NCBI RefSeq assembly: GCF_902459505.1
Contig: NC_047096.1
Location: forward strand, 15,900,501-15,964,500
Reading direction: 5' to 3'
From: Geotrypetes seraphini
Lineage: Eukaryota > Chordata > Amphibia > Gymnophiona > Dermophiidae
Length of the DNA stretch: 64,000 nt
This document shows positions 38,201 to 43,260 of this stretch, in pieces. The position numbers and the translations under genes are program-made. Numbering within the stretch: the first letter of the stretch is position 1; every line of letters begins with the position of its first letter. Below the pieces are notes generated by a model, which was not told where the DNA came from, made no database searches, and worked only from the letters and a program-made list of their open reading frames with translations.

Positions 38201-41200
38201 GATCTCTGTCTGGGCCTGTGCGGCCGGATGCTGTCCCTCCTGTGCATTGTATGTGAAGCGCACAGCGTCAATCATCGGTGTTATGTGTGTTGTGCGCGGC
38301 ATGTGGGTGGGGCGGCGCTCGGCTGCGTGGGCTCGGGTGGGGAATCTCCAACATGCGAGGGGCATCCGACGTGGAGGGCTGGCCAGTGGATGGAGGAGGC
38401 ATAACTCTGAAAGCACTGTGAGGTTCTCTGGTGGCTGGCATCCCCCCCCCCTGAAGCCGCACTGTGGGGTTCTCCGGCGGCTAGCATCCCCCCTGAAGCA
38501 GCACTGTCGGGTTCTTCTTCCGATAACGGACAGAGGAGGCAGACGGAGGAGACGGCGCTACAGTACTTGGCCCTGACAGGTACAGACCCCGGGTTCTGGA
38601 ACTAATCGTTGCTGTTGCCACTATTGTCTATGGGGAACTTTGTTTTGATAAACGAGCATTTTGGATTACGAGAATGCTCCTGGAACGGATTATGCTCGTA
38701 ATCCAAGGTACCACCGTATTATATAAATATACATATTATATTATTTATTTCACACCCCCCCCCTCCTCCCCTTAACTAATGAAAATAGAACCACATGTAT
38801 AATTTCAATATATTAGATACAATGAATAATAATGTTTTCCCATCTCTCTCCCTGTACTGATCTACCTATATTAGCAACTCTATTGAATGTCAGTCTATCC
38901 ATTGTAACTTCTTGACCCAACCTCTTGTAATGGATAGGTAAAGGTGGAATAGAAAACCTGGCTAACATAAACAGCATTTGGGGAGCCTAGGTCAGGGGTA
39001 GGCAATTCCGGTCCTCGAGAGCCGGAGTCAGGTCAGGTTTTCAGGATATCCACAATGAATATGTATGAGATGGATTTGCATACACTGCCTCCTTGAGATG
39101 CAAATCTATCTCATGCATATTTATTTTGGATATCCTGAAAACCTGACCAGGCTCTGGCTCTCGAGGACCAGAATTGCCTACCCCTGGCCTAGGTTATCAA
39201 ATTGCCCTTCACATTTCTTGTGACTATACTTCCCAGGTTTGCTGTAGCGTCAGTGGTGCCTACCTCTGCCTAACCAGAAGGGCAAGCCAAGGACTTCACA
39301 TCTGTCTACGCTTGAACAATGTATTCTGCTTCCTTTGTAGGAGACTCTGAACACATCTGGCCGAGTGGCATCACGTATCAATCAATGGCTTGGAAAAACC
39401 CAAGAAGAATCCAGCAAAAGCACAGAAACAAAGGTTATAGCTAATACTAAGAAAGCAAAAAAAAAGCTCAAATTCCCAATGGCAATTCTACTTCAGAACA
39501 AAAGCCTCATAAAAATATTTTTCTATGTATACCTCAGCAACTATGACTCACTATTGTTTTCCAAGCTTATTGACTGCCCTGTTATGATCATCTCCTAAAA
39601 TGTGCTGTCCTCCATTTCTGGGAGTGAACGTCTTACCCACTCCACCCTCCATCCAGGCCACTTGAGTGCAATTCAGTTCCTTTGATGAAATACAGCTGCT
39701 GTTTCAAAGCAGGTGGAAAACAGCCATTCCTTCATTGCAGTCTTGTACATTATTATAATAGCACAAAATGTCCCAGTAGTGCAGAGCATTTCCTGGCTCT
39801 GCAGATAGCTATAGTCATTGACTGAAACATTTCAGATTTTTACAACTGGCAGCTTGCAAGGACCAGCCCAGTGGCATGGTGGTAAATGTGCACTGCATGA
39901 AAAAGGATTTGATTCTCAGCTCAGGTCCTCTGCTTTTGTGCAAAGGAAGAAGAGGCCAGGGCTTGGTACAAAGGGAAAGGGATTGGGACTTGTAGACCGC
40001 CTTTTTCTAGTTATACAACACTCAAATTGGTTTGCAAAGGCAGAATTCACAGCCTCCAGAAGGAGGGATTCTCTAGCCGTAGTCAATGGCATCACCTAGT
40101 GGCTAGAATTAGGGTTCCGGAGAAAGCCAAAGTTTGTGGCCTCCTATTCATGATCTGCCAATGCAATATAACTGGGCTGAGCTAGTTGGAATGGGATATA
40201 AAAGAGGGGGAAGAATTTCCCAAGTAATTGCAAATGATGACATGGAGTCTTTTTCAGCTGACACTGAAGAACTGTGTATTAGGCATTGCCATTTCTAGTT
40301 TTTAAAAATAGAGAATACTTCTAATATAGTACTTATATAAAAAAAGAAGATCAAGTTTAATCAAGTTTAATAACAATTTGATTAATCACTTAATCTAAAT
40401 TCTAAGCGATGTACATGTTAAAAAAATTACAAAGTAAGGGGGATAATACAATAAATAATTAAAAAAAAACTAAGACTAACAAGACTATTGACAAATTTGA
40501 CAAAACTAGGAACATAAGGGAGGAGATGGTTAAGAATTACAATTTGTATAAAAGTTGAAGAAACAAATAAGGGGGATACATAAGGAAAGGGAAGATAAAA
40601 AAAAATTACTTCAATAAAATTGTAGAAAGAAAGATAAAATTAGTTCAAAGACTAAATGATTAGTTTATAAAGGCATCTTTAAAGAGAAAACTCTTCAGTT
40701 TACCTTTGAATTTTTCTATATTGGGTTCTTCCCTTAAATGGCTAGGGAGAGAATTCCAAGTTTGGGGGGCCGTAACTGAAAAGATCAACTGTCGTCTAGT
40801 ATTAATAATTTTAAGGGAAGGAATCGTTAGCAAATGCTGTTCAGCGGATCTTAATGTTCTATTGGAGGTGTAAGGAATTAATAACTTGTAGATAAAAGCT
40901 GGAGTTTTAGAAAGAAGAGATTTAAATGTAAGCAGACATAGTTTATATGTTACCCGATGGGCAACTGGAAGCCAGTGGGCTTTCTTAAGAAGGGGTGTTA
41001 CGTGATCGAACTTCTTAGCTTTGAAAATGAGCTTAATATATGCTTTTAGGACTACTAAGATGTCTTTCACAGGTCATGTCCTAGTCTGTTCTGTTTCTGA
41101 ATGCTTTTATTATATATTTCATATGAAACTACACTTCTCCCTGCATATTCGCTGTGATAGGGGATTAACAGACCCGCGAGTACAGAAAAACCGCGAATAA

Positions 41201-41579
41201 CTTTTTCATATGTTGTTCGCTGTTTTCTATTAAAAACCATCGTGAAACCGCGAATAACATGGTGGGAGACCTGGCCTGTTCCTGAAGGAGAGGCAAAACG
41301 CGATGAAGAAAGCACTCGGAATCGGCGATTTTTGCTGGAAAGGCTTGGAATCAGCGATTTCCCTATGCAAGCTGACGTAATTTGGGGAGAGGGGGAGGGG
41401 GAGGGGGGAGGAGCCAGCAAGCTAAAAACCATGAATAATCGAAACCGCGAACACGGAGGGAGAAGTGCAATACAATTGCTTCTTTGAAGAAATAGTAAGG
41501 GACATCTCATTTTCTTTCTGTCATTTTAAAGGATGAAAGGAAAAGGAATCTCTCAGCCAAGCGTAACCTCTGGGACTGA
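5223..41579 (+). CDS. LAD1: Ladinin-1 gene, 11 coding exons (whole coding span)
   Basis: Coding exons: 5223-5260, 13742-13888, 15219-15915, 17736-17845, 24166-24376, 31685-31819, 33496-33539, 35143-35215, 36785-36919, 39341-39433 and 41532-41579. They total 1731 nt, an open frame of 576 codons plus stop; every junction is GT-AG and the phases match. Human LAD1 is 517 residues. The N-terminus ([13 protein letters not shown] then [16 protein letters not shown]) closely matches the human start, and the C-terminal motifs ([32 protein letters not shown]) match in order. The family is known as a basement-membrane anchoring-filament antigen and, later, as an actin-associated epithelial protein; the C-terminal motifs are shared with LSP1 and caldesmon. 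No signal peptide or membrane segment is seen. TNNT2 downstream on the same strand matches the human gene order and argues against LSP1, which sits beside TNNT3. Exons 4 and 5 are the least certain. Confidence 0.9.
5261..6604. other. LAD1: LAD1 intron 1, 5' part, no gene or clear repeat
   Basis: No exon, promoter or repeat was recognised. A weak antisense tRNA B-box-like word (ggatttgaacc, near 5980) may mark a decayed SINE. Confidence 0.4.
6613..7094. mobile_element. Non-autonomous DNA transposon, long TIR, 8-bp TSD
   Basis: Ends tagagaatgacacggtgac and its complement, TIR about 60 bp, flanked by GTCAGCGC at 6605-6612 and 7095-7102 (perfect, hAT-like). Inside, a segment of about 103 bp is present twice (6682-6785, 6899-7000) around a different core of about 113 bp. 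Confidence 0.88.
7602..7743. mobile_element. Harbinger-like palindromic MITE
   Basis: Begins ggatccttttacaaagc and ends gttttgtaaaag, with the typical tgctccgacgctcatag centre. Same family as those at 8886, 10840, 11320, 25910, 47976 and 55728. Confidence 0.7.
7899..8232. mobile_element. Foldback element with long arms
   Basis: Arms 7899-8035 and 8087-8232 are inverted copies (ends ggaacaaaccac / gtggtttattcc; inner ttattagctaaaaatgc). The arms carry the paired motifs aacatggccacgt and ttcatcagggg. Family not recognised. Confidence 0.7.
8490..8830 (+). mobile_element. LINE remnant, ORF2 part
   Basis: Degenerate coding for the LINE segment equivalent to [14 protein letters not shown], continuing to the middle of the C-terminal domain. 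Probably one insertion with 9440-9800, cut by the MITE and hAT between them. Confidence 0.5.
8886..9039. mobile_element. Harbinger-like palindromic MITE
   Basis: Ends ggccctcctttactaagcc / ggcttagtaaaag, inner ctctaccatgg and ctccgatgctcataag. Highly self-complementary. Confidence 0.72.
9105..9427. mobile_element. hAT-like MITE, CAGTGGCGTAGC family
   Basis: Ends cagtggcatagtaaggg / cccttactataccactg. The middle contains the family's own palindrome (gatgtcacttctgggac ... ggaagtgatgtc). The target duplication is decayed. Confidence 0.75.
9440..9800 (+). mobile_element. LINE remnant, ORF2 end and 3' UTR
   Basis: Degenerate reading of the [15 protein letters not shown] type end followed by a 3' UTR. 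Likely continuous with 8490-8830 before later insertions. Confidence 0.5.
10139..10805 (-). mobile_element. L1-like insertion with 17-bp target duplication and ORF1-type reading frame
   Basis: GGGCATCAGAAGCTTTT is present at 10139-10155 and 10789-10805, bounding the insert 10156-10788. The left side is T-rich, i.e. a poly(A) end on the minus strand. A minus-strand frame at 10406-10711 encodes [20 protein letters not shown] then a YPCKCIIKY segment, like the C-terminal domain of L1 ORF1 proteins. That an ORF1-type end precedes the tail suggests a HAL1-like (ORF1-only) element. Confidence 0.72.
10840..10966. mobile_element. Harbinger-like MITE with TAA target duplication
   Basis: Perfect terminal inverted repeats gggctccttttactaaggtg; TAA directly outside both ends (10837-10839, 10967-10969). 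Confidence 0.82.
11320..11465. mobile_element. Harbinger-like MITE
   Basis: Ends ggaccccttttatcacgctg / agcttggtaaaaaggg; centre catagaattcctatg. Confidence 0.7.
11692..11875 (-). mobile_element. LINE 3' tail, CR1-type
   Basis: Reverse of the common tail ending cttatgt (acataagaattgccatactg at the left edge). 5'-truncated. Confidence 0.65.
11909..12384. mobile_element. Second copy of the gagaatgacacgg DNA transposon
   Basis: About the same length and order as 6613-7094, including the internal direct repeats (11977-12079, 12192-12294) and the core between them. Flanked by agatggta / tgatggta (7 of 8). Confidence 0.82.
12840..13075 (+). mobile_element. Decayed LINE 3' end
   Basis: Contains a degraded [13 protein letters not shown]-type ORF2 end and the 3' motif gaagactagatggagcagac. 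The sequence at 12385-12840 just before it is unassigned. Confidence 0.45.
13120..13640 (-). mobile_element. LINE, L2/CR1-clade, decayed
   Basis: The minus strand reads [20 protein letters not shown] and [16 protein letters not shown], the standard LINE C-terminal domain, with a 3' tail at 13125-13160. It ends about 100 bp before LAD1 exon 2. Confidence 0.75.
13742..13888 (+). CDS. LAD1: LAD1 coding exon 2: conserved N-terminal charged motif
   Basis: The acceptor is cccctaacag and the donor gtaggcc. The exon encodes [16 protein letters not shown], then an Arg-rich stretch and NLSSTTD, nearly identical to human LAD1, followed by a less conserved Ser/Thr-rich tail ending in QQKAGER. The charged run probably forms a helix. 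It starts in phase 2 and ends in phase 2. A second possible acceptor at 13709 would shift the frame and is not used in this model. A LINE remnant ends about 100 bp upstream. Confidence 0.92.
13889..14643. other. LAD1: LAD1 intron 2, no gene
   Basis: Holds a G17-type homopolymer (near 14187), a GA microsatellite (14350-14372) and a T tract (14462-14477). Nothing else recognised. Confidence 0.5.
14652..14966. mobile_element. hAT-like MITE, CAGTGGCGTAGC family
   Basis: Starts cagtggtttagtaagg and ends cccttgcttctccactg; flanks ggcaaaca / ggcaaata are a 7-of-8 target duplication. About 250 bp upstream of LAD1 exon 3. Confidence 0.82.
15219..15915 (+). CDS. LAD1: LAD1 coding exon 3: large exon with internal repeats
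   Basis: A 697-nt exon between acceptor tgcattag and donor gtaagtct. It opens with [18 protein letters not shown], the counterpart of the human segment around IQSILRTRQERRQRR. From about 15440 to 15800 it carries degenerate units of roughly 18 residues with recurring GE-x-K/L-x-SG-x-R/E-x-Q-x-L-x-x-Q patterns (for example [52 protein letters not shown]). The composition is rich in Glu, Gln, Lys and Arg and looks disordered or loosely helical. Human LAD1 has a different, SEK-type repeat at the equivalent place. It ends in phase 0. Confidence 0.9.
16060..16278. mobile_element. Mariner-like MITE
   Basis: Imperfect inverted ends cgaggaatcttcaaaaagtt / ttttggaaaacccctcg, flanked by TA on both sides. 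219 bp, no transposase frame. Confidence 0.75.
16281..17235. other. LAD1: LAD1 intron 3, mostly unassigned
   Basis: Contains a CT-rich tract (16435-16475) and a motif ccctgatgcag...gccgaaacatgg near 16650 like that in other repeats here. No exon or clear element boundary seen. Confidence 0.4.
17240..17470. mobile_element. Possible hAT terminal fragment
   Basis: Starts cagtgtgtctcaaactttttt, akin to the hAT end at 25537. No matching right end. Confidence 0.4.
17736..17845 (+). CDS. LAD1: LAD1 coding exon 4 (probable)
   Basis: Acceptor ttctgcag follows a pyrimidine-rich run; donor is aag|gtaaaa. In phase with exon 3 it reads [18 protein letters not shown], then [18 protein letters not shown]. 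The SPLSPTQK segment resembles LSP1 (SPPLSPTTK) and human LAD1 (SSPTQRTY). The exon is 110 nt and enters phase 0, leaves phase 2, so it must be used together with exon 5 to keep the frame. An acceptor 45 bp upstream (17690) would give an immediate stop. An alternative donor at 17827 is possible. Confidence 0.66.
17846..18555. other. LAD1: LAD1 intron 4, 5' part, no gene
   Basis: No exon seen. The segment 18380-18540 carries the recurring motif pair (tttcggcgactctgtcgcc, cctcagggg) that also occurs in other repeats of the window. Confidence 0.4.
18562..18915. mobile_element. Pogo/Tigger-like MITE
   Basis: Ends cttccccctccgtatgcg / gcgaatacggagggggaag with inner cgcgaataac words. Same family as 41130 and 58676. 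Confidence 0.7.
19515..19910 (-). mobile_element. LINE 3' tail containing the duplicated-flank core
   Basis: Left part is the reverse of the common amphibian LINE tail (ctatagtgctaccagatg, agcttacaatctaa). A 77-bp segment appears twice (19631-19708, 19805-19880) around a 96-bp core with tgacatcac words. Confidence 0.65.
19923..20890 (-). mobile_element. L1-like 5' region and ORF1 start
   Basis: A minus-strand frame (19923-20354) encodes [18 protein letters not shown] and a leucine-spaced helix like the L1 ORF1 coiled coil. At the right edge (20870-20890) the minus strand starts ggcaatccaagatggtgctg, an L1-like 5' end. Ends are not confirmed. Confidence 0.55.
20900..21800. other. LAD1: LAD1 intron 4, middle, unassigned
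   Basis: No gene or clear repeat recognised on either strand. Confidence 0.4.
21802..22050 (-). mobile_element. tRNA-derived SINE with LINE-like tail
   Basis: Minus-strand A and B boxes (gtggttaaagc, gggttcaagcc) at 21985-22045, the gacccTgggcaagtc-like body, and a tail that matches the 3' end of the L2-clade LINE seen at 3058-3115. Confidence 0.75.
22051..22255 (-). repeat. Repeat with the tgacatcac core, partial
   Basis: Reverse complement of the composite at 59934-60233 (same flank with gaaacttacaagttattcc and the same core). Left side cut by the SINE. Confidence 0.65.
22258..22625 (-). mobile_element. LINE tails and a hAT end, fragmentary
   Basis: 22258-22310 and 22520-22600 are reverse LINE 3' tails (gctcagaatggtttac; gcggttcaaggcggattac). 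Between them is a hAT-like start, caggggtgcccacactt at 22315. Confidence 0.5.
22626..22946. repeat. GC/AG-rich segment ending in a MITE terminus
   Basis: The right edge ccgtgtcattctctag equals the end of the transposon family at 6613. The rest is G-rich and unassigned. Confidence 0.4.
23340..24083 (+). mobile_element. LINE, L2/CR1-clade, with an open ORF2 end
   Basis: An open frame (23347-23763) encodes [19 protein letters not shown] and [20 protein letters not shown] up to the natural stop. The 3' tail ends taggcggaatagaaatcc followed by (taatg)n at 24066-24083. Young copy. Confidence 0.88.
24166..24376 (+). CDS. LAD1: LAD1 coding exon 5 (probable)
   Basis: Acceptor ttttggcag and donor gtaaaaaa. 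The T at the start completes Ser from exon 4, then the frame stays open for 70 codons and ends in [18 protein letters not shown]. The sequence is Ser/Lys/Asp-rich and weakly conserved; its end loosely recalls the human TRSASMKL stretch, which is better matched by exons 7 and 8. Exons 4 and 5 together keep frame, and exon 3 also joins exon 6 in frame without them, so this pair could be a cassette. A LINE ends only 82 bp upstream. Confidence 0.62.
24451..24690. mobile_element. DNA-transposon fragment, ACCAGACGTCCGG family
   Basis: Starts ggtttaccagacgtccggg; relatives at 30552, 32677 and 30920. Right end unclear. Confidence 0.45.
24691..25415. other. LAD1: LAD1 intron 5, unassigned stretch
   Basis: Holds AT-rich sequence with a LINE-tail-like word (aaggcggtatatcaaattt, near 24995). 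Otherwise nothing recognised. Confidence 0.4.
25537..26805. mobile_element. hAT element, non-autonomous, perfect 8-bp TSD
   Basis: TIR cagtgtttttcaacc / ggttgaaaaacactg; CAGTAGAC at 25529-25536 and 26806-26813. 1269 bp, no transposase frame seen; contains a nested MITE and CT-rich sequence (26270-26430). Confidence 0.92.
25910..26029. mobile_element. Harbinger-like MITE nested in the hAT element
   Basis: Inverted ends ctttttattaaaccacaata / tattgcggtttagtaaaag with ttttagcgcaggga arms. Confidence 0.75.
27538..27907. mobile_element. hAT-like MITE, CAGGGCAGGATTAAT family
   Basis: Perfect 15-bp TIR; GGTCTGAC at 27530-27537 and 27908-27915. 370 bp. Confidence 0.92.
28130..28790 (-). mobile_element. 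AT-rich LINE (probably L1-like) 3' ends
   Basis: Several successive segments start with tttattga... and lead to C-rich tracts (28310-28345, 28455-28475, 28695-28715): on the minus strand, G-rich runs before an A/T-rich tail, as in L1 3' UTRs. No coding frame identified. Confidence 0.4.
29283..30497. mobile_element. Foldback DNA transposon interrupted by a LINE
   Basis: Inverted arms around 29400-29445 and 30330-30375 (cctactcggtgctgcaattc versus gaattgcagcgccgaggagg), outer ends with agaggacac / agaggacat and aggttttccctg. The LINE at 29446-30225 lies between the arms. Confidence 0.65.
29446..30225 (+). mobile_element. LINE, CR1/jockey-type, ORF2 end and short 3' tail
   Basis: A frame at 29586-30137 encodes [37 protein letters not shown] and [18 protein letters not shown] to its stop, then the tail gggcagactagatgggcc and tctatgtttctatg. 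Upstream, [13 protein letters not shown] lies in a different frame. Confidence 0.88.
30552..30835. mobile_element. DNA-transposon copy, ACCAGACGTCCGG family
   Basis: Ends attagggatgccagatttt / aagccgtccgtctgctaaccc, with CpG-rich self-complementary interior (tgcgcatg, gcatgcgcgg). Confidence 0.55.
30971..31390. mobile_element. Large palindromic element, 420 bp
   Basis: TIR gactaaattgcgcgagacaa / its complement; arms about 185-225 bp meet near 31160. Arms contain G7/C7 runs and gtaacccccc. No frame of note; family not recognised. Confidence 0.75.
31685..31819 (+). CDS. LAD1: LAD1 coding exon 6
   Basis: Acceptor gttttttaag, donor gtaagagc, 45 codons in phase 0. It begins [14 protein letters not shown] and ends [15 protein letters not shown]. 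The ending matches human LAD1 SSLKRSSPRTISFR, including the Ser-Pro that could be phosphorylated. The first half is not conserved. The upstream 300 bp are free of recognisable repeats. Confidence 0.85.
31991..32115 (+). mobile_element. tRNA-derived SINE
   Basis: A box agcctaatggttagtgcag, B box gtttgattcct, body cttgtgac-type (ctcgtgaccttaggcaac). Confidence 0.72.
32677..32870. mobile_element. DNA-transposon copy, ACCAGACGTCCGG family
   Basis: Starts agggttaccagacgtccggc and ends ggggggtccagattttcc. Confidence 0.55.
32931..33313. mobile_element. hAT-like MITE, CAGTGGCGTAGC family
   Basis: Ends ccgtggcatagcgagggtga / cccttactacgctacag; flanks aatgccca / gatgccca (7 of 8). Confidence 0.82.
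33496..33539 (+). CDS. LAD1: LAD1 coding exon 7 (44 nt)
   Basis: Acceptor gttttccag, then [14 protein letters not shown] and two bases AG. It corresponds to human MKPKKENSETTLTR. The donor gttggt departs from consensus at +3 to +5, and a pogo-like MITE begins about 30 bp further on. Joining to exon 8 restores TRSASLRI, matching human TRSASMKL, which makes the exon secure despite the weak donor. Confidence 0.85.
33570..33908. mobile_element. Pogo/Tigger-like MITE
   Basis: Ends taaacccctgcgaattcgcg / cgcgaatttcgggggagta with TA at both sides; inner long palindrome gctttgacacg...agcagctcctgattgg. Confidence 0.75.
33909..34380. other. LAD1: LAD1 intron 7, unassigned
   Basis: Contains an A tract (34269-34288). 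Nothing else recognised. Confidence 0.4.
34383..34540 (+). mobile_element. tRNA-derived SINE
   Basis: A box tatggttagtgcaatgg, degenerate B box gggttaaattcc, body cttgtgaccctgggcaagtc. Confidence 0.75.
35143..35215 (+). CDS. LAD1: LAD1 coding exon 8: EKLEKY motif
   Basis: Acceptor taacctactag, donor gtaagaat. It encodes [19 protein letters not shown] and ends ASAVQ, matching human VKLGEKLERYHTAIR. The same motif is present in LSP1 and caldesmon (RLEQYTxAIE), where it belongs to the actin/calmodulin-binding C-terminal region. A deletion-derivative hAT element sits about 60 bp downstream of the donor. Confidence 0.93.
35277..35529. mobile_element. hAT-like MITE, CAGTGGCGTAGC family, shortened
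   Basis: Starts cagtggtgctgacatcac (left end internally deleted), ends ctctcgctacgccactg; TATTAGAA at 35269-35276 and 35530-35537, perfect. Confidence 0.88.
35823..36426. mobile_element. hAT-like MITE, CAGGGCAGGATTAAT family
   Basis: TIR cagggcaggattaat / taatccagccctg; GGGCTGAG at 35815-35822 and 36427-36434, perfect. 604 bp, longer sibling of 27538-27907. Confidence 0.92.
36785..36919 (+). CDS. LAD1: LAD1 coding exon 9: SKRSIFEKE motif
   Basis: Acceptor follows a long T tract (36770-36784); donor gtaggtga. It encodes 45 residues from KSEMIKSP to TSPTSRK. The central [14 protein letters not shown] matches human VASKRHLFEKELAG and corresponds to the caldesmon/LSP1 KSMWEKG / KSRWETG repeat. 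Phase 0 at both ends. Confidence 0.94.
37110..37560 (-). mobile_element. LINE, L2/CR1-clade, decayed
   Basis: Minus-strand frame encodes [19 protein letters not shown] and [17 protein letters not shown]. 5'-truncated. Confidence 0.75.
37570..37725 (+). mobile_element. LINE 3' tail with ATT repeat
   Basis: tgtataccgcctcgaactat followed by (att)n at 37700-37721. Confidence 0.7.
38023..38716. mobile_element. Tigger-like MITE
   Basis: Ends cagtggtacctcggtttgcg / tacgagcataatcc...ggtaccaccg, flanked by TA. The 5' end contains a hairpin gcgagtgttttgc / gcaaacttttgactcgc. 694 bp, no transposase frame. Confidence 0.8.
38993..39186. mobile_element. Foldback hAT-like element (CAGGGGTAGGCAATT family)
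   Basis: Almost fully palindromic 194 bp; GCCTAGGT at 38985-38992 and 39187-39194, perfect. Inner words tcaggatatccacaatgaat and atctcatgcatatt. Confidence 0.93.
39341..39433 (+). CDS. LAD1: LAD1 coding exon 10: [10 protein letters not shown] motif
   Basis: Acceptor tcctttgtag, donor gttatagc. Thirty-one codons, [18 protein letters not shown] onward to STETK. It matches human LSGVVTSRLNLWISRTQE and, even more closely, caldesmon VGVSSRINEWLTKTP. Phase 0 at both ends. Confidence 0.94.
39434..40335. other. LAD1: LAD1 intron 10, mostly unassigned; possible SINE
   Basis: Around 39870-39935 there are weak Pol III boxes (tggcatggtgg, gatttgattctc) followed by a LINE-tail-like end (tagaccgcctttttc). 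Otherwise nothing recognised. Confidence 0.35.
40340..41075 (-). mobile_element. LINE, L2/CR1-clade, open ORF2 end
   Basis: Frame 40660-41070 encodes [19 protein letters not shown], then [19 protein letters not shown] to the stop. Same subfamily as 42068-43045. The 3' tail at 40345 shows a duplicated tcaagtttaa word. Confidence 0.87.
41130..41472. mobile_element. Pogo/Tigger-like MITE
   Basis: Ends tacacttctccctgcatatt / aacacggagggagaagtg, inner aaccgcgaataac. Lies 60 bp before the last LAD1 exon. Confidence 0.75.
41532..41579 (+). CDS. LAD1: LAD1 terminal coding exon with stop
   Basis: Acceptor tcattttaaag, then [15 protein letters not shown] and TGA. The ending SAKRNLW is like the last caldesmon repeat SSKRNLWEKQ and the LSP1 SKKSLWEQ, while human LAD1 ends in an unrelated-looking tail (TERTQWGQ...). 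No AATAAA was found between the stop and the LINE that starts near 42050, so the poly(A) site is not located; it may lie within repeat sequence further on. Confidence 0.85.
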   Translation, partial: DERKRNLSAKRNLWD

Positions 41580-42047
41580 CCTGGTTCCTCTGTGGATGGG
41601 AAGGTGGGTAACGCGATGCAGCCCTGATTGCCAGAAAGTGCTGTGATGCAGCTATGGAGATGCGCAAGAATCAGAGGGACTAAAGTTTTCCAACTGGATC
41701 CAGATTCTTGTAGTCTTACGGAAAGCATTGGGGGAAAATCAGAACTACAAGTCCCTGAATACAGTGAGGGGTAACCCCGGGATTGGCTGAACTCTGTAAT
41801 GTGATTCTGGATCTAGTTGAGAACTTTGTCTCTTAGACAGAGTGGAAGCCACTTATATAGGCGTGGAAGCAAAGACAGACCACCAAGGGCACTGTGACTG
41901 AGAAGGGCCAGGTAGGAATGCCCACAAATACATCCCACTCTTCAGCTAACCAGGGTACTTCTTTTGTCATCATGCCATATTTCTTCTCTCTCCATGCCCC
42001 AAAAAGTGCTGGTATACACACACACACACACACACACACTGTGACGC
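41580..42047 (+). other. LAD1: Probable LAD1 3' UTR, end not defined
   Basis: Single-copy-looking sequence between the LAD1 stop and a LINE insertion, ending in a CA microsatellite (42014-42039). No canonical poly(A) signal seen. Confidence 0.4.
42014..42039. repeat. CA microsatellite
   Basis: About 13 uninterrupted CA units. Confidence 0.95.
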
Positions 42048-42067
42048 GTGCCACCAACTTCTTCACT

Positions 42068-43045
42068 GTCTATTGAGATTGTATCATCTTTAAAAATCCT
42101 TGGTGTCACTATTGACAATAACCTTTCCTACCATGATCATATAAATAATACTGTTAAATCATGCTTCTATAGACTTCGTTTAATTCGATCAATCTCAAAG
42201 TTTTTAGAACCAAAATCTCTAAATATCCTACTTCACTCATTAATCATTTCTAAACTTGATTATTGCAATTCTCTACTGTTAAATATTACACAAAAAGAAA
42301 AGAAACGCTTACAAATTATACAAAACACTGCCGTTAAGCTTATTCATAAAGGCAAAAAATATGATCATGTCACTCCCTTTCTGATTAAATCTCACTGGCT
42401 CCCCATTAATCATCGGATTACTTATAAACTCTTATTATTAACATTCAAAACTCTTGACACGAATGAACCCCAATTTATAAATAAAGTACTTATTCCATAT
42501 AGTACCTCACGTTCTCTACGATCAAACAACCATAAACTTTTAACGGTTCCCTCCTTAAAGGTTATTGGAACCCGCCGACAAGATCTGTTCTCTGTATCAG
42601 CGCCGCAACTTTGGAACTCATTACCATTCCAGTTAAGAGATGAAAATAACTTAAGCGATTTTAAAAAGAATTTAAAATGCTTTTTATTCAAGGATGCCTT
42701 TAACGTATAAATTACTTCTGAGCTCTCCCTCGTTCTCTTTCTTCTTCTTTTCCACGCTTCTTTTCCTAAATCTTTTTTTTTTTTCCATTTTCGTATGTTG
42801 ATATCTTTTGCATTATTATATAAATTTATTAGCTCATTATATATTTGTTATGTAAATCCTTCTGTTTTTTTTTTTTTAAATTGTATTTATTGTATAAATA
42901 GTTAGTTTTATAATATCTTATATGTTATTTCCTATTTTAGTATTATGTTTATTCATATGTTACTTTTATACACTGTAATTCGCTTAGAAATAATTTTAAT
43001 TAAGCGATTAATCAAATATAAATAAAACTTGAAACTTGAAACTTG
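42068..43045 (+). mobile_element. LINE, L2/CR1-clade, intact ORF2 end
   Basis: A 220-codon frame (42048-42710) encodes SSLKILGVTIDNNLSYHDHI, ISKLDYCNSLL, HWLPINHRITYKLLLL and APQLWNSLPFQLRDE, ending at the natural stop; AT-rich 3' UTR ends in (aaacttg)n near 43025-43045. Among the least decayed LINEs here. Confidence 0.9.
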
Positions 43046-43260
43046 GGAGAGGCACAGGCAAAGGACCACTTCGGCCGGTGGGGCTTGGGCACCCTCATTA
43101 GCCACTCTATGGGTGCCACATTTCTGGAGAGGCCCCAGGCCCTTGAGGGCCCCTCATCCCCCCTCCTCCTGGTGGCTATACAGTCCATTCTAATCAGCCA
43201 CAGTAGGATGGTTCTTGAAAATGTTCCCAAAACGTGAAATCGCAAATAGTGAAACATTGA

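Noticed and set aside
5223-41579. LAD1 gene as LSP1 or caldesmon
   Set aside because: The C-terminal motifs fit all three, but the N-terminus ([16 protein letters not shown]) and the TNNT2 neighbour are specific to LAD1.
42048-42710. Long open frame as a host gene
   Set aside because: It is the C-terminal domain of a LINE ORF2; same for the frames at 1845, 23347, 26886, 29586, 40660 and 59607.
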